Of a stretch of DNA of 64,000 bases, positions 8,844 to 18,105 are shown piece after piece. Under the pieces are notes generated by a model. It did not search any database. It was given only the letters and a program-made list of their open reading frames with translations, and was not told the origin of the DNA. The stretch's first letter is position 1, and each line of letters begins with the position of its first letter. The translations under genes were made by a program, and so were the position numbers. Source of the DNA: Salibacterium salarium (GTDB lineage Bacteria; Bacillota; Bacilli; Bacillales; Marinococcaceae). The stretch spans positions 1,054,001 through 1,118,000 of the forward strand of contig NZ_JAUSUM010000001.1 in NCBI RefSeq assembly GCF_030813635.1. Direction: 5' to 3'.

Positions 8844-9383
8844 ATGCTAAGTCTTCTGTTAGTCCTGATTTTATTAGTTAGTTTCTTCGTTGGTCTACGA
8901 AGAGGATTCATTTTACAACTTATACACCTTGTCAGTTTTTTTGTTGCTTTATTTATTGCTTTTTACTTTTATCAAGATCTTGCGGAATATTTACGGCTAT
9001 GGCTCCCATACCCGGAAATTTCAAGTGATGGGGACGGCGTTGTCAGCATGGCTGTTGCATCCTTTGATTTGGAGTCTGTCTATTATTCAGGTATTTCGTT
9101 TTTCTTGTTGTTTTTTGTTGCGAAAATTATATTGCAAATTATCGGTTCCATGCTCGATTTTGTAACAAAACTCCCAGTGTTGAAAACATTAAACCGTTGG
9201 CTTGGTGGAGTGCTTGGATTAGTAGAAACGTATTTGATTTTGTTTATTTTGTTAATAACAGCTGCACTTATGCCAATTGAGATGCTGCAAAACGCAATAG
9301 CTGATTCATGGGTGGCTAATGCAATAATTAACCATACCCCGATATTGTCCGATTGGTTAAAGGACTTATGGTCGGATGTATGA
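8844..9383 (+). CDS. cvpA: CvpA-family membrane protein (YshB-like)
   Basis: A 179-residue protein with about four membrane segments (residues about 2-20, 26-45, 74-98 and 118-142). GLRRGFILQLIHLVSFFVALFIAFYF near the start is the typical CvpA opening. In E. coli the family is tied to colicin V export; in Bacilli its role is unknown. It follows zapA by 3 bases and is closed by its own terminator. Confidence 0.85.
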   Translation: MLSLLLVLILLVSFFVGLRRGFILQLIHLVSFFVALFIAFYFYQDLAEYLRLWLPYPEISSDGDGVVSMAVASFDLESVYYSGISFFLLFFVAKIILQIIGSMLDFVTKLPVLKTLNRWLGGVLGLVETYLILFILLITAALMPIEMLQNAIADSWVANAIINHTPILSDWLKDLWSDV

Positions 9384-9392
9384 TAGATTTAG

Positions 9393-9421
9393 AAACTTCT
9401 CTGTAAGATGAGAAGTTTTTT
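9393..9421 (+). terminator. Intrinsic terminator between cvpA and polX
   Basis: AAACTTCTC (9393-9401) pairs with GAGAAGTTT (9410-9418), 8-base loop, followed by a T-run to 9421. It lies between two genes on the same strand only 61 bases apart, so polX must rely on readthrough or on a promoter I do not see. Confidence 0.75.
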
Positions 9422-9444
9422 CTAACTAGGAGGAAAAAACGCCG

Positions 9445-11163
9445 ATGAATAAAAAAGAGTTAATCAAGTCATTAGAAATGATTGCTGTTTATTTGGAACT
9501 AAAAGGCGAGAATTCATTTAAAATATCCGCATACCGTAAAGCAGCGCAAGCGTTAGAGCAAGACGAACGCTCCCTTTCAGAAATAGAAGACCCGGGGGTA
9601 TTGCAAGGGATAGGAAAAGGGACAGCTGCTGTGATTAAAGAGTTGAGAGAAACAAATCGATCAGAATTGTTAGAAACATTAAAAAAGGACGTACCTTCAG
9701 GACTTGTTCCGCTGTTAGACTTACCAGGCCTTGGAGGGAAAAAACTCGCGAAGTTATACCAGGAGCTGGGAATAACTGACGCAGCATCTTTAAAAACGGA
9801 GTGTCATGCAGGAAAAGTACAAAAATTGGCTGGTTTCGGAGCAAAAACGGAAGAAAAAATTCTCTCGGCGCTGGAAGATATGGGGAACCGTCCGGAACGT
9901 TTACCTATTCATTTTATGTTAGAGGTTGCAAAAGTGGTAGAACAGCAAATTGAAGAGAATATCGAAGTAGAACGTTATGAAAGAGCGGGCAGTTTGCGGA
10001 GGATGGAAGAGACGATTAAAGATCTTGACTATATTATGGTAGTGAAAGATCCTGATGTGGCACGGCAGCAGTTAAAAGAATTGGAATTGGTTTCTGAAGT
10101 AATAGCGGACGGACAGGCAAAAGTGTCGTTAGAACTTACTTTTACTTACCCGGTTCAGGTTGATGTTCGTCTTGTGGAAGAAAAAGCTTTCGCAACAACA
10201 CTTCACCATTTTACAGGATCAAAAGATCACAACGTACTCATCCGTCAAATGGCTAAAGCACAAGGAGAAAAAGTCAGTGAGTATGGCATTGAGGATCTTG
10301 AAACGGGAGAAATCAAGACATTTTCTTCAGAAGAAGCCTTTTTTTCTCATTTCGGGTTATACTATATTCCACCAGAAGCAAGGTTGGGTGGGGAAGAAAT
10401 CGAGCGCTACAGAGAACCATTTGAGTCTGTTACACGAAGAGATATTCGCGGGGACCTTCATATGCACACAACCTGGAGTGACGGAGCTCTTTCTGTCGAA
10501 GAAATGACATTAGAAGCCAAAAATAGGGGACACGAATGGATTGCGATAACCGATCATTCGAAATTTTTACAAGTGGCTCATGGTTTGAATGAAGAAAGAG
10601 TTCTTCGACAAATAGAAGAAATTCGCAGAGTAAACAATAAGTATGATGACATCGAAGTGTTGGCTGGAATTGAAATGGACATTCGTCCGGACGGAACACT
10701 TGATTTAGAAGAAACTGTACTTGAAAAACTTGATGTTGTGATTGCATCGATTCATTCGTCTTTTTCACAATCAGAAGAAGAAATTATGAACAGGATGAAA
10801 GCAGCGTTATACAGTCCATATGTAAATATTATTGCTCACCCGACTGGGCGCTTGATTGGACGGCGGGATGGTTACAAAGTAGACGTAGAATCACTGTTGC
10901 AGCAAGCAGCCTCAACTGGCACCGCACTTGAGTTGAATTCAAACCCAAATCGACTTGATTTATCGGCGGAATGGCTTCGTAAAGCTGGTGAGATTGGCAC
11001 GGTGATTACGATAAATACAGACGCACATTCGCCGGACATGTTAAGTCATATGGAAATAGGGGCGGGTATTGCAAGAAAAGCTTTGCTCACAAAAGACCAA
11101 ATTGTAAATACGCGGAGCTATGCGTCTCTTCTGTCTTTTCTGCGGGAAAAACGGAGCAGGTAA
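9445..11163 (+). CDS. polX: Family X DNA polymerase with PHP exonuclease domain
   Basis: A 572-residue DNA repair polymerase. The N-terminal 8-kDa-type region and helix-hairpin-helix elements span about 1-145 (LLDLPGLGGKKLAKLY). The nucleotidyltransferase domain follows, with GSLRRMEETIKDLDYIMVV holding the catalytic Asp pair and VQVDVRLV the third Asp. The C-terminal PHP domain (about 330-572) has HMHTTWSDG, ITDHSKF, AGIEMDI, IASIHSSF, IIAHPTGR and NTDAHS, all metal ligands of the 3'-5' exonuclease present. PolX fills short gaps in base-excision repair. mutS2 begins 52 bases after its stop. Confidence 0.93.
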   Translation: MNKKELIKSLEMIAVYLELKGENSFKISAYRKAAQALEQDERSLSEIEDPGVLQGIGKGTAAVIKELRETNRSELLETLKKDVPSGLVPLLDLPGLGGKKLAKLYQELGITDAASLKTECHAGKVQKLAGFGAKTEEKILSALEDMGNRPERLPIHFMLEVAKVVEQQIEENIEVERYERAGSLRRMEETIKDLDYIMVVKDPDVARQQLKELELVSEVIADGQAKVSLELTFTYPVQVDVRLVEEKAFATTLHHFTGSKDHNVLIRQMAKAQGEKVSEYGIEDLETGEIKTFSSEEAFFSHFGLYYIPPEARLGGEEIERYREPFESVTRRDIRGDLHMHTTWSDGALSVEEMTLEAKNRGHEWIAITDHSKFLQVAHGLNEERVLRQIEEIRRVNNKYDDIEVLAGIEMDIRPDGTLDLEETVLEKLDVVIASIHSSFSQSEEEIMNRMKAALYSPYVNIIAHPTGRLIGRRDGYKVDVESLLQQAASTGTALELNSNPNRLDLSAEWLRKAGEIGTVITINTDAHSPDMLSHMEIGAGIARKALLTKDQIVNTRSYASLLSFLREKRSR

Positions 11164-11215
11164 AACAGAACAGACTACTCAACTTCAGTTTATAAAGCTT
11201 GAAAGGATGACAGGC

Positions 11216-13573
11216 ATGAACGCACGAGTAAACCGTGTGCTAGAATACGAAAAAATGAAAGAACAGTTAAAAACGCACGTAGCATCATCGCTTGGCAGAA
11301 GTAGGGTGGAAAAGCTTCAGCCCCACACTAATCTTGAGACAGCCCAGCTTGAACAAAGCAGAACCTATGAAGGAGCAAAAGTTCTTCGTCTTAAAGGACA
11401 AGTACCTTTAGGAGGCATTCGAAACATTCATGCTCACCTGAAACGAGCACAAATTGGCGGAACGCTTAATGCAGGTGAATTAATGGAAATAGCAGATACG
11501 GTGTATGGCGGACGGAGAATGAAATCTTTTGTTGAAACAATGGTGGAAGAGGAAATAGAAGTTCCTTTGTTAGCTGATCTTGTTGAATATATTACACCGC
11601 TTACAGATTTGGAACGTACGATAAAACAATGTATTGATGACCACGGAGAAGTATTAGATTCCGCGAGTCACACACTTCGAGGTATTCGTCAGCAAATAAG
11701 AAGCAGTGAAGCAGAAATTCGTTCGAAATTGGAACGAATGACAAGGTCATCTGAACAGCAAAAAAAATTATCAGATTCGATTGTGACCGTTCGTAATGAT
11801 CGTTATGTTGTACCGGTAAAACAAGAATATCGTTCTTCATTCGGCGGTATAGTTCATGACCAATCTGCTTCTGGTGCGACGCTGTTTATTGAACCTCAGG
11901 CTGTTGTCACCATGAACAATCAGTTGAATGAAGCAAAAGGCAAAGAACGCCAGGAAATAGAAAGAATTTTAAAAGAACTGTCGGCTCAAGTGCAAGAATA
12001 TACGGAAGAATTGTTACAAAATATCAACTATCTGGCAGAACTGGACTTCCTCTTTAGCAAAGCTTACTATGCTAGAGAAATGAAAGCGACACAGCCACGG
12101 TTAAACGGAACGGGACGGCTACACTTTAAAGATGCCAAGCACCCTCTCTTAATTGAAGATGAAGTAGTTCCCATTGATGTGGAACTTGGTACGGATTTCT
12201 CATCACTTGTCATAACAGGGCCGAACACAGGTGGTAAGACTGTTACATTAAAAACGGTAGGGCTACTTACCTTAATGGCGCAATCTGGTCTATTTTTGCC
12301 TGTTGAAGAAGACTCGGAAGCAGCTGTGTTCTCGAGCGTGTTTGCCGATATAGGGGATGAACAATCAATTGAACAAAACTTAAGTACATTTTCTTCCCAC
12401 ATGACGAATATTGTTGATATTTTACAGCAGGTGGATCATGAAAGTCTTGTCCTGTTTGATGAAATAGGGGCAGGAACGGATCCTACAGAAGGTGCTGCAT
12501 TAGCCGTTTCCATTCTTGATTATGTGTACAACAGCGGTGCAAAACTTGTCGCCACCACACACTATAGCGAATTGAAGGGTTATGCGTATAATCGTGAAGG
12601 TGTCATGAACGCAAGTGTAGAGTTTGATGTAGAAACGCTGCGTCCGACATATCGACTGTTAACAGGAATTCCAGGTCGAAGTAATGCGTTTGCAATTTCA
12701 CGACGGCTTGGCCTCGACGAATCGATTATTGAAGCGGCAGAATCAGAAGTGAATGCTGAAAGCCGCCAAGTGGAAAATATGATTACCTCCCTTGAGGGAA
12801 AGCAGCGGTCAGCCGAAGAAGAAATGAAACAAGCCCAAAAAACGAGATATGAAGCAGAACAACTTCATCATGATCTTGACCAAAAAATGAAAGAGTTAGA
12901 AAAGAAAAAAGACGACATTCTCAAATCCGCCGAAGACAAGGCACAAAAAGAGTTGGATAAAGCGCGTAATGAAGCTGATTCTATTATCCATGACTTAAGA
13001 GAATTACAAAAACAGGGACACAGTGTAAAAGAGCACGAATTAATTGATGCTAAAAAGCGAATGGAAACTGCTGCTCCTGAACTAAGCAAACGTCAAAAAC
13101 AAATAAAAAAACAAGCTCAAAAACAGCAGTCTTTTGAACCAGGAGACGAAGTACGGGTCCTAAGCTTTGGTCAACAAGGTCAAATACTAGAGAAATCAAA
13201 TGACAAAGAATATCGGGTACAACTTGGTATTATGAAAGTAAATGTAAAAGCAGAGGATATGGAAAAGGTGAAACAGGAATCTGTGTCTCAACCGACGCGC
13301 CCAGTTTCTACAGTTTCGACCAATACAACGGTTAAACCAGAGCTTGATTTGCGAGGCGTTCGTTATGAAGATGCAATGAGAAAAGTCGAAAAGTATTTAG
13401 ATGACGCAGTTCTTGCAGGCTATCCACAAGTTCATATCATTCACGGTAAAGGCACTGGTGCATTGCGCAAAGGGGTTAAAGAGCTGTTGAAAAAGCATCC
13501 TAGTGTCGCAGAAACGAGAGATGGTGGAATGAATGAGGGCGGGATTGGAAATACCGTTGCTCAATTAAAATAA
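11216..13573 (+). CDS. mutS2: MutS2 endonuclease/ATPase
   Basis: A 785-residue protein, exactly the length of B. subtilis MutS2. It lacks the mismatch-binding N-terminal domains of MutS and begins with the core/lever region. The ATPase shows Walker A ITGPNTGGKT, Walker B SLVLFDEIGAGTDPTEGAAL and VATTHYSELKGYAY. A long coiled coil (about 515-640) and a KOW-like segment precede the C-terminal Smr nuclease domain (about 708-785: LDLRGVRYEDAM, HIIHGKGTGALR). MutS2 acts on recombination intermediates and stalled, collided ribosomes in Bacillales. The frame is open back into polX, but GAAAGGA lies 8 bases before the ATG at 11216 and the sequence MNARVNRVLEYEKMKEQL matches the family start. Confidence 0.94.
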   Translation: MNARVNRVLEYEKMKEQLKTHVASSLGRSRVEKLQPHTNLETAQLEQSRTYEGAKVLRLKGQVPLGGIRNIHAHLKRAQIGGTLNAGELMEIADTVYGGRRMKSFVETMVEEEIEVPLLADLVEYITPLTDLERTIKQCIDDHGEVLDSASHTLRGIRQQIRSSEAEIRSKLERMTRSSEQQKKLSDSIVTVRNDRYVVPVKQEYRSSFGGIVHDQSASGATLFIEPQAVVTMNNQLNEAKGKERQEIERILKELSAQVQEYTEELLQNINYLAELDFLFSKAYYAREMKATQPRLNGTGRLHFKDAKHPLLIEDEVVPIDVELGTDFSSLVITGPNTGGKTVTLKTVGLLTLMAQSGLFLPVEEDSEAAVFSSVFADIGDEQSIEQNLSTFSSHMTNIVDILQQVDHESLVLFDEIGAGTDPTEGAALAVSILDYVYNSGAKLVATTHYSELKGYAYNREGVMNASVEFDVETLRPTYRLLTGIPGRSNAFAISRRLGLDESIIEAAESEVNAESRQVENMITSLEGKQRSAEEEMKQAQKTRYEAEQLHHDLDQKMKELEKKKDDILKSAEDKAQKELDKARNEADSIIHDLRELQKQGHSVKEHELIDAKKRMETAAPELSKRQKQIKKQAQKQQSFEPGDEVRVLSFGQQGQILEKSNDKEYRVQLGIMKVNVKAEDMEKVKQESVSQPTRPVSTVSTNTTVKPELDLRGVRYEDAMRKVEKYLDDAVLAGYPQVHIIHGKGTGALRKGVKELLKKHPSVAETRDGGMNEGGIGNTVAQLK

Positions 13574-13600
13574 ACAGGCTGTAAGAGAGGATGAACAGAC

Positions 13601-14011
13601 GTGGAAGCATTGATGCAAAATGCATTCGTAGAAACAGCCGCTCATTTTAGCGTAGCGGTCTTGTCTCTTATTGTTTTTCTGGCAATCTTTGAAACGATTA
13701 CATCTTATCGAAATTGGGAAGAAATCAAAAATGGTAATATTGCAGTCGCCCTTGCCACAGGCGGGAAAATTTTTGGGGTGGCCAACATTCTTCATTTTTC
13801 AATTGAACATAATGATGCTGTTTTAACCATGGTATTATGGGGAACCTATGGATTTATTCTGTTAGTGTTCAGTTATGTTATGTTCGAGTTTTTAACACCT
13901 ATGTTTAAAGTAGACGATGAAATAGCAAAAGACAATCGTGCGGTGGGCTTTATTTCGTTCATTATTTCTACGGGAATGTCATTTGTCATCGGAGCAGGTA
14001 TCTTAGCGTAA
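13601..14011 (+). CDS. yshE: DUF350 membrane protein (YshE-like)
   Basis: A 136-residue protein with four hydrophobic segments (about 15-36, 52-70, 78-100 and 112-135) and the phrase GNIAVALATGGKIFGVAN after the first, the DUF350 signature. DUF350 proteins are integral membrane proteins of unknown function, often duplicated modules. Start GTG at 13601 follows AGAGAGGA by about 9 bases; an ATG at 13613 is an alternative. It is just 27 bases after mutS2, as in B. subtilis. Confidence 0.85.
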   Translation: MEALMQNAFVETAAHFSVAVLSLIVFLAIFETITSYRNWEEIKNGNIAVALATGGKIFGVANILHFSIEHNDAVLTMVLWGTYGFILLVFSYVMFEFLTPMFKVDDEIAKDNRAVGFISFIISTGMSFVIGAGILA

Positions 14012-14039
14012 GAGAGTATAAGATATGGAGGAAAGTTAA

Positions 14040-14123
14040 GTGGAGCGTCTCTCAAAAATATTAATTATTTGTTGTATATTATTCGTACTGTCTGGAGCAG
14101 TTTACCTTTTGTTTTTTAGTTAG
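14040..14123 (+). CDS. 27-residue single-span membrane peptide (unknown)
   Basis: A short frame, GTG start, reading VERLSKILIICCILFVLSG and on to FFS, 27 residues. The first six residues carry a lysine and an arginine; residues about 7-26 are one continuous hydrophobic helix with two cysteines, so it would insert in the membrane with its N terminus inside. A good TGGAGGA ribosome site stands 7 bases before the GTG. It starts 28 bases after the DUF350 gene, on the same strand and with no terminator between them, and the next terminator lies downstream. I recognise no family. It may be a real microprotein that works with DUF350, or a chance frame; the ribosome site and hydrophobic composition favour the first. 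Confidence 0.5.
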   Translation: MERLSKILIICCILFVLSGAVYLLFFS

Positions 14124-14476
14124 ATAGGAGAAGATAGAATTTACGCGATTTATATTTTGGGCGTTTAGCAGGAGCGGAAGACGGGCGTTCCACCGGATGT
14201 GGATAGAAGCATATTTAAAAAAAGTGTGGCCCCACACAAGACGGAACTCTGGTTACCAGATTCCGTTTTTCTTGCGTAGACAGTAATAAGGGAGCGGTTT
14301 TGAATGATTATAATTTTATAGTATCGAATATTGTATCTCCCTGTTATCGCACCTTTGTTGTAAGCGCCTTCTTTTAAATGAAAATAATATGGATGAGGAC
14401 TCTTCGCTTCTCATACAGTAATAGAGGATAAAGAAAGAAGATATTGCTATTTTTTCACATAAAGGAGGACCAACCG
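14124..14476 (+). other. Gene-free stretch before lcfA
   Basis: About 350 bases with no supportable gene. It holds the terminator at 14241-14272, a short palindrome GTGTGGCCCCACAC just before it (14224-14237), and TGAATGATTA at 14301-14310, which equals a left half of a FadR operator but has a poor right half (3 of 7). A TTGAAT-like -35 overlaps that half-site with only a weak -10. The lcfA promoter must lie here but I cannot place it firmly. Confidence 0.5.
14241..14272 (+). terminator. Intrinsic terminator after the DUF350 gene and microprotein
   Basis: ACGGAA (14241-14246) pairs with TTCCGT (14261-14266) around the nested hairpin CTGGTTACCAG, followed by TTTTTCTT. Confidence 0.75.
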
Positions 14477-16180
14477 GTGACCACAGACAAAATATGGCTA
14501 CGTCATTATCCTGATCAAATCTCCTCATCGCTTTCATATGAAAATAAAACCTTACATTCCTATTTAAAAGAAGCTGCTCATGCGGTTCCAAATAAAGAAG
14601 CACTCGATTTTCTTGGGAAAACAATGACATATCATGAGGTGTACGATGAAGCACTGCGTCTTGCAAACCAGTTAATATTGCTTGGCATAAAAAAGGGAGA
14701 CAGGGTAGCTGTGATGTTGGCTAATTCCCCACAAGCTGTCATCTGTTATTACGGGGTTCTTATGTCAGGAGCTATTGTTGTCCAAACAAACCCTCTCTAC
14801 GTTGAACGTGAAATTGAACATCAAGTCAATGATTCAGAAGCAAAGGTAATGATTTGTCTGGATGCTTTATTTCCCAGGGTGGAAAAGATTCGTGGAAATA
14901 GCAGTCTTGAACATGTCATTGTAACAAGTATAAAAGACTATCTTTCTTTTCCTAAAAATCTTATATATCCGTTTGTTCAAAAAAGACAGACAGGAATGAA
15001 AGTAACTATTGATTATAATGACAACACTCATCATCTGACATCTATACTAACGTCAGGGCAAGCTGTGGAACCAGAAGTTACGGTGGATCCAAGTGAGGAT
15101 TTAGCGTTACTGCAATATACAGGTGGGACAACGGGCTTGGCTAAAGGAGTGATGCTGACACACTCTAATCTTGTTATAAATACCCAGCAAGCTGGAGCTT
15201 GGATGTACCGAATGCGAGCGGGAGAAGAACGGACGTTAGCAGCACTGCCATTTTTTCACGTGTATGGAATGACTGTTGTTATGAATTTTTCAATTATGTA
15301 TCGTTCAAAAATGATTATTTTGCCAAAATTTGATCCAGTGCAGGCACTTAAAGCCATTGATAAACATGATATTACACTTTTTCCAGGCACACCGACGATG
15401 TATGTTGGTCTTATAAATGAACCCTCTATGAAAAAATATAATTTATCCTCTATTAAAGTCTGTTTAAGTGGATCAGCTCCTCTTCCTTTAGAAGTTCAAG
15501 AAAGGTTTGAGAAACTATCGGGAGGAAAACTAGTAGAAGGCTACGGATTAACCGAGACCTCTCCGGTTGTTATGTCGATGCCCATTTGGGGAAAGCAAAA
15601 AATAGGGAGCACAGGCATACCTTGGCCGGATACGGATGCAGACATTTTATCTATTCAAACAAATCAATCTGCTAAAGATGGTGAAATTGGTGAAATAATA
15701 GTAAAAGGGCCCCAAGTGATGAAAGGATATTGGAATCAGCCGGAAGAAACAGCCGCTTCGTTTAATGAAGACTGGTTTTTAACAGGAGATATGGGTTACC
15801 GGGATGAGGATGGTTATTTTTACATTGTCGACCGCAAAAAGAATGTAATTATTGCAGGCGGATTCAATATTTATCCACGTGAAATTGAGGAAGTGTTATA
15901 CGAACACGTCGGTATACAAGAAGCTGTAGTCATTGGTATCCCAGATCCATACCGGGGCGAAACAGTTAAAGCGTTTATTGTATTAAAAGAACATCAACGT
16001 CTTACAAGTGATGAACTTCAAGCTTTCTGTCGTAAACGTTTGGCCTCGTTTAAAGTACCGAGGTTATTTGAGTTCAGAGATGAGCTTCCAAAAACGATGG
16101 TTGGTAAAGTATTAAGGCGTGTTCTACTGGAAGAAGAAAAGAAAAAGCTTCAAAGCGATGAGACTACAGGGAACCATTAA
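14477..16180 (+). CDS. lcfA: Long-chain fatty-acid-CoA ligase, copy 1
   Basis: A 567-residue AMP-binding enzyme that activates long-chain fatty acids to acyl-CoA, the entry to beta-oxidation. Motifs: P-loop YTGGTTGLAKGVML, the fatty-acid/AMP motif LVEGYGLTETSP, GDMGYRDEDGYFYIVDRKKN, AGGFNIYPREIEEVL and the C-terminal catalytic Lys in PKTMVGKVLRR. The frame is open to 14444, but AAAGGAGG (14461-14468) lies 8 bases before the GTG at 14477. A second copy follows on the same strand after a gap of about 165 bases, and fadR-etfBA follow that. Confidence 0.9.
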   Translation: MTTDKIWLRHYPDQISSSLSYENKTLHSYLKEAAHAVPNKEALDFLGKTMTYHEVYDEALRLANQLILLGIKKGDRVAVMLANSPQAVICYYGVLMSGAIVVQTNPLYVEREIEHQVNDSEAKVMICLDALFPRVEKIRGNSSLEHVIVTSIKDYLSFPKNLIYPFVQKRQTGMKVTIDYNDNTHHLTSILTSGQAVEPEVTVDPSEDLALLQYTGGTTGLAKGVMLTHSNLVINTQQAGAWMYRMRAGEERTLAALPFFHVYGMTVVMNFSIMYRSKMIILPKFDPVQALKAIDKHDITLFPGTPTMYVGLINEPSMKKYNLSSIKVCLSGSAPLPLEVQERFEKLSGGKLVEGYGLTETSPVVMSMPIWGKQKIGSTGIPWPDTDADILSIQTNQSAKDGEIGEIIVKGPQVMKGYWNQPEETAASFNEDWFLTGDMGYRDEDGYFYIVDRKKNVIIAGGFNIYPREIEEVLYEHVGIQEAVVIGIPDPYRGETVKAFIVLKEHQRLTSDELQAFCRKRLASFKVPRLFEFRDELPKTMVGKVLRRVLLEEEKKKLQSDETTGNH

Positions 16181-16346
16181 GAGCAAAAATCATCATTTCC
16201 GCCTGAATTTCATTGTAATAAAAGAAATTTAGGTGGAGTGATAATCTTTACATAAAAAACGCTATGAAAATGAATTGCTATTCAGTATAATAAAAGGAAA
16301 GAGGAGACGCTTTTAAATGAAAGAGGGAAAAGAGGAGGACGATTGG

Positions 16347-18032
16347 TTGCAAACAAAAATGGGAGACATCTGGTTTCAACAATATCCAAAGGACATTCCC
16401 TCTACTATTTCATACCCTGATACGCCTTTGCATGGCATTTTAAGTACGACGGCTGCTGATTTCCCGAATCACAAGGCAATGAGCTTTCACGGAAATCAAT
16501 GGACGTATGAACAGCTCTTGAAAGAAGCGGCGGCATTTTCAAATCAGCTCATAAAGACATTTGGGATTGAAAAAGGGGACAGAGTTTCGATTATGTTGCC
16601 GAATACGCCACAATCCGTTATAAGTTATTACGGAGTATTAATGGCTGGTGCTATTGTAGTGCAAACCAATCCTTTATATGTTGAAAGAGAGCTTGAACAT
16701 CAGCTAATAGATTCCGGCGCAAAAGTGATTGTATGTTTAGATACGCTTTTTCCGCGTGTCATGAAGGTACTGGAGAATACATCGATTGAGAATATCATTG
16801 TTACAGGAGTGAAAGATGCTCTAGCTTTTCCGAAAAACTTATTGTATCCGCTTACAAAAAAGAGGTCACAACAAATGAAAGTGAACATTAATTATGATGA
16901 AAATGTTCACCGCTTTGAAAAGCTAATCCAACGGGGAAGCTGTATTGTTCCTGAAGTAGAGATCAAACCGAGGCGGGATATAGCGTTGCTACAATACACA
17001 GGTGGGACAACAGGACCAGCTAAAGGAGTAATGCTCACCCATCATAATCTTGTTGCTAATACTACTCAATGTTTGCAGTGGATGTATAAACTAGAAAAGG
17101 GACAAGAAAAAACGTTAGCCGTGCTACCTTTTTTTCATGTTTATGGAATGACGGTATCCATGAATTTATCCATTATGCATGGAGCGGAGCTTGTTATATT
17201 ACCGAAATTTGATCCCGAAAAAGTATTGAAGACGATAGAGAAAGAAAAAATAACTCTGTTTCCCGGAGCTCCTACTATGTATATCGGTTTATTAAACCAG
17301 AAAAATATTAACGACTACAATCTCTCCTCCATCGAGGCTTGCATTAGCGGTTCAGCTTCACTTCCACGAGAAGTTCAGCAACAATTTGAAGCGTTAACCG
17401 GTGGCAAACTAGTCGAAGGATATGGATTGACAGAAGCTTCTCCTGTGACACACTGTAATTTAATTTGGGGAAGGAGAAAAGATGGAGGTATTGGTTTACC
17501 ATGGCCTGATACCAAAGCAGCTATACTTTCTCAAGAAGGAGGAGATTTTGCTGAACCAGGGGAGGTCGGAGAAATTGTTGTTAAAGGCCCGCAAGTAATG
17601 AAGGGGTATTGGAACCGACCGGAGGAAACCGATATTGCGTTTAGAAACGACTGGTTGTTAACAGGGGATATGGGCTATATGGATGAAGAAGGATATTTTT
17701 ACATTGTTGATCGAAAAAAAGATATGATTATCGCTGGAGGCTTTAACATTTATCCTAGAGAAATTGAAGAAGTTCTGTATGAACATGAGGCGGTACAAGA
17801 AGCAGTAGTGATCGGTGTCCCCGATAAATACAGAGGTGAAACAGTTAAAGCAATCGTCGTAAAAAAAGAAGGAGAGCAATTGAGTGAGGACGATTTAAAC
17901 ACGTTTTCTAGAAATCGACTGGCTTCTTTTAAAGTACCGCGTACGTATGAGTTTCGTAACGAGCTGCCAAAAACGAGCGTGGGAAAGATTTTGAAGAGAG
18001 TGTTAATCAAAGAAGAAAAAGAACGGAGTTAA
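16347..18032 (+). CDS. lcfA: Long-chain fatty-acid-CoA ligase, copy 2
   Basis: A 561-residue paralogue of the gene just upstream, sharing long identical stretches (MKGYWNRPEET, GDMGY-DE-GYFYIVDRKK, GGFNIYPREIEEVLYEH). All adenylation motifs are intact: YTGGTTGPAKGVML, LVEGYGLTEASPV and PKTSVGKILKR. Copy 2 has the TEASPVTH form that I recall from B. subtilis LcfA; copy 1 has TETSPVVM. I chose TTG at 16347, 8 bases after GAGGAGG (16332-16338), because the resulting start MQTKMGDIWFQQYP aligns with the start of copy 1 and resembles LcfA of B. subtilis; an ATG at 16317 with a weaker site is the alternative. Tandem duplication followed by divergence is the likely origin. Confidence 0.9.
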   Translation: MQTKMGDIWFQQYPKDIPSTISYPDTPLHGILSTTAADFPNHKAMSFHGNQWTYEQLLKEAAAFSNQLIKTFGIEKGDRVSIMLPNTPQSVISYYGVLMAGAIVVQTNPLYVERELEHQLIDSGAKVIVCLDTLFPRVMKVLENTSIENIIVTGVKDALAFPKNLLYPLTKKRSQQMKVNINYDENVHRFEKLIQRGSCIVPEVEIKPRRDIALLQYTGGTTGPAKGVMLTHHNLVANTTQCLQWMYKLEKGQEKTLAVLPFFHVYGMTVSMNLSIMHGAELVILPKFDPEKVLKTIEKEKITLFPGAPTMYIGLLNQKNINDYNLSSIEACISGSASLPREVQQQFEALTGGKLVEGYGLTEASPVTHCNLIWGRRKDGGIGLPWPDTKAAILSQEGGDFAEPGEVGEIVVKGPQVMKGYWNRPEETDIAFRNDWLLTGDMGYMDEEGYFYIVDRKKDMIIAGGFNIYPREIEEVLYEHEAVQEAVVIGVPDKYRGETVKAIVVKKEGEQLSEDDLNTFSRNRLASFKVPRTYEFRNELPKTSVGKILKRVLIKEEKERS

Positions 18033-18063
18033 AGGGTTCTTCTGCCCATGCTTCGTTCACCTA

Positions 18064-18092
18064 TTGACAGAATAGAACAGTTTTTTTACAAT
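18064..18092 (+). promoter_or_regulatory. Sigma-A promoter of fadR-etfBA
   Basis: TTGACA (18064-18069), a 17-base spacer and TACAAT (18087-18092). The -35 box is perfect and the -10 is 5 of 6. Transcription should begin near 18099, directly before the FadR operator, so fadR does not depend on the lcfA promoter. Confidence 0.75.
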
Positions 18093-18105
18093 TAAAACAC
18101 AGATA

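Noticed and set aside
10160-10507. 115-codon plus-strand frame within polX
   Set aside because: It is the alternate frame of the PolX nucleotidyltransferase and PHP junction, without a ribosome site.
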